In this document: positions 5,669-7,337 of the stretch, one piece after another
Layout of the letters: each line of letters opens with the position of its first letter
How positions within the stretch are numbered: the first letter of the stretch is position 1
Source: an uncultured Lachnospiraceae bacterium
Lineage (GTDB): Bacteria; Bacillota_A; Clostridia; Lachnospirales; Lachnospiraceae
DNA: 7,337 bases
Assembly: GCA_947178085.1 (NCBI GenBank)
Contig: CAMWWS010000127.1
Location: forward strand, 1 to 7,337
Direction: 5' to 3'
Translations under genes and position numbers: made by a program
Notes under the pieces: model-generated
The model's database searches: none
Told to the model about the DNA's origin: nothing
What the model saw: only the letters and a program-made list of their open reading frames with translations

Positions 5669-7337
5669 ATTGTAACAATCCTTTTAAATTTCTTTTCAAG
5701 TTCATACTTGCTCATAGAAATGATGGTCGGCCTGCCATGAGGACAATTGTATGGATTATCCAATGAAAGCAGCTCGTCAATCAGGGCCTCCATTTCTGCT
5801 TTTGAGATACGCATGTTACCTTTTACAGCCGCTTTGCATGCCATCGTGGCTATTTTAATCCGTATACTCTCAGGTGTACCGGAAACATTCTCATCAGATA
5901 ACTCATCCAACAGCTCATAGAGTAATTCCGTTTCCCTGTATCCGTATAAATCCATGGGAACGCTGACAAGCGCATAATCATTACCGCCAAATTCCTCAAT
6001 AACAAAACCGAGAGCTTCAAAATGCTCCATATTCTGTATAAGACAGGCTTTTTCCCTGCCGTTTAATGTAATAACAGCCGGCGGATTAAGACTCTGCGAA
6101 ACAATACTTTTTTCATTAAACTGCTTAATCAGACGTTCATACTTAACTTTTTCATGAGCTGCATGCTGGTCTATAATCATAAGCTTATCCTGATAAGAAA
6201 CCAGCCAGTATGTATCAAAAATCTGTCCGATTATTTCATAATGCTCTCTAGCTTTCACGCTAAGAAGTTTGTCGTCAAATAATTCAAGTTGTTCAGATTT
6301 AAAAGTTGATCTATGAGTATGCTCAGACTCATGCAATCTCTCATTCCCGTTCTTATTAGACCGAATTGTTTCCATAGCATTATCTTTGTTCATATAATTC
6401 ACAGGTTCACGGACTAAACCTGTATCAATATCAATACCCGCCTTAAGTCTTTCTTTCTCAATCCTCACTGCCTCGAATGGTTCCGGTGCAGCCGTAGCTT
6501 TATGAGACATTGCTTCATTTTTCAGCGAATCATTCTTAACCTCATTATTTTTAAACGTTACCTCCGGTATCATTTCCTGTTTATGCAGAAAATCAAATAT
6601 TATATCCCGCACAAGTTCATAAAACTCCTGCTCACCCGCAATTTTTACTTCCATTTTTGCAGGATGTACATTGACGTCAATTCGTCTTGTATCGATATTA
6701 AAATGCAGTACACAGAACGGAAATTTATGCTGCATAAGGTATTCTTTATAACCATCTTCGATTGCCTTACTAAGAATGCTGCTTTTAATATATCTGCCGT
6801 TGATGTAAAAAAGCTCATAATTCCTGTTTGAACGGTTTATAATAGGTTTCCCTAAAAAGCCGTCAATTGAAAATCCTTCCCTTTCAACATGGATTTCATT
6901 AAGCTCTTTTACAATATCTTTCCCATATATGCGGTAAATAATCTCTTTTAAATCATTGCTTCCGGAAGTATGGAATCTGTTCTGATTATTAATTATGAAA
7001 TTAAATGCAATCTGAGGATGTGACAACGCAAGATGCTCCATCAGCTCAACCACATAAGAACCTTCTGTCTGTGGCTGCTTCAGGAATTTTTTACGCGGCA
7101 GCGTATTATAGAATAGATTCCGAACTATCATTGTCGTACCATTTGGAACACCGACTTCTTCAAACTCTTTCTCCGCTCCGCCTTCTATTACATAACGGAC
7201 GCCCGTGCAAATCTTCCTCAACGTTGGAAATGGCCGCGACCATTGAGACTGCTGCAATACTTGCCAATGCTTCCCCGCGAAAACCCAAACTGACCAATTC
7301 AGTCAAATCATCAGCTGATACAATTTTACTGGTAGCA
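5665..7337 (-). CDS. mutL: DNA mismatch repair protein MutL (5' end outside window, apparent frameshift)
   Basis: MutL is the ATPase and, in most Gram-positive bacteria, the nicking endonuclease that works between MutS and downstream repair. The minus strand from 7336 encodes TSKI and [14 protein letters not shown] (ATPase motif region), then EEDLHG. The match then moves to another frame with [23 protein letters not shown] and [11 protein letters not shown] (ATPase and transducer domains). After a low-complexity linker, the C-terminal domain follows: [12 protein letters not shown] (endonuclease motif, 6171-6136), QSLNPP (possible clamp-binding motif), ACKAAVKGN and CPHGRPT (metal site). One uninterrupted frame covers 5665 to 7257, but its apparent TTG start at 7257 is an artefact of the shift. 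The stop overlaps miaA. The frameshift, near 7202-7204, may be a sequencing error or a real mutation. If real, no intact ATPase would be made. Confidence 0.9.
7201..7207 (-). other. mutL: Frameshift position in mutL
   Basis: On the minus strand the codons CAC-GGG-CGT-CCG give HGRP in the upstream frame, while the downstream frame reads GGC-GTC-CGT as GVR. Removing one G from the GGG run at 7202-7204 gives [11 protein letters not shown], which fits MutL with the expected spacing between AAVS and GVRYVIEGG. This supports a single extra base rather than a larger change. Confidence 0.7.

Noticed and set aside
6502..6831. Plus-strand ORF opposite mutL, and similar ORFs at 3568-3765, 3996-4220, 4073-4291 and 4760-5062
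   Set aside because: All are shadow frames of well-supported genes and show no domain or start signal of their own.

Overview
The window looks like chromosomal DNA of a low-to-moderate GC Gram-positive anaerobe of the class Clostridia, most likely a Lachnospiraceae or Oscillospiraceae relative. The reasons are the gene order mutL-miaA-ynbB-type lyase, strong AGGAGG ribosome binding sites, a CD3324-like small regulator, and a protein whose N-terminus has the 'VTVTDE...YPKRA.GLVK.GRA' pattern that I remember, without being able to verify it, from gut Clostridia. No RNA genes, CRISPR arrays or complete insertion sequences are visible.

Right part (4703-7337, minus strand): the 3' part of mutL (mismatch repair) overlaps miaA (tRNA dimethylallyltransferase) by 4 bp, a tightly coupled operon. 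The mutL reading frame is interrupted near 7202-7204 by what looks like one extra G in a GGG run. The conserved ATPase motif [10 protein letters not shown] lies in one frame and the rest of the protein in another.

Middle (3021-4702): a plus-strand gene of unknown function points against miaA and away from the lyase gene. It has an extended -10 promoter, two perfect 20-bp direct repeats just upstream of that promoter, a partly duplicated leader with a short upstream ORF, an internal start with a good ribosome binding site, and a strong terminator between the convergent genes. Its position between miaA and the ynbB-type gene, normally close neighbours, together with its opposite strand, suggests an accessory insertion into a conserved housekeeping cluster.

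Left part (1-3020, minus strand): the ynbB/methionine gamma-lyase family PLP enzyme is followed by a short region rich in nested and interlocking inverted repeats, which may be a structured RNA leader. Next come a small helix-turn-helix protein of CD3324/Mor-like type with its own terminator, a good promoter, and the first 366 codons of an ABC exporter subunit. The window ends where its ATPase domain should begin.

Only mutL-miaA form a clear operon. The other genes appear to be separate transcription units. The main points of interest are the modular unknown gene with its regulatory leader, the inverted-repeat region at 1585-1670, and the mutL frameshift.
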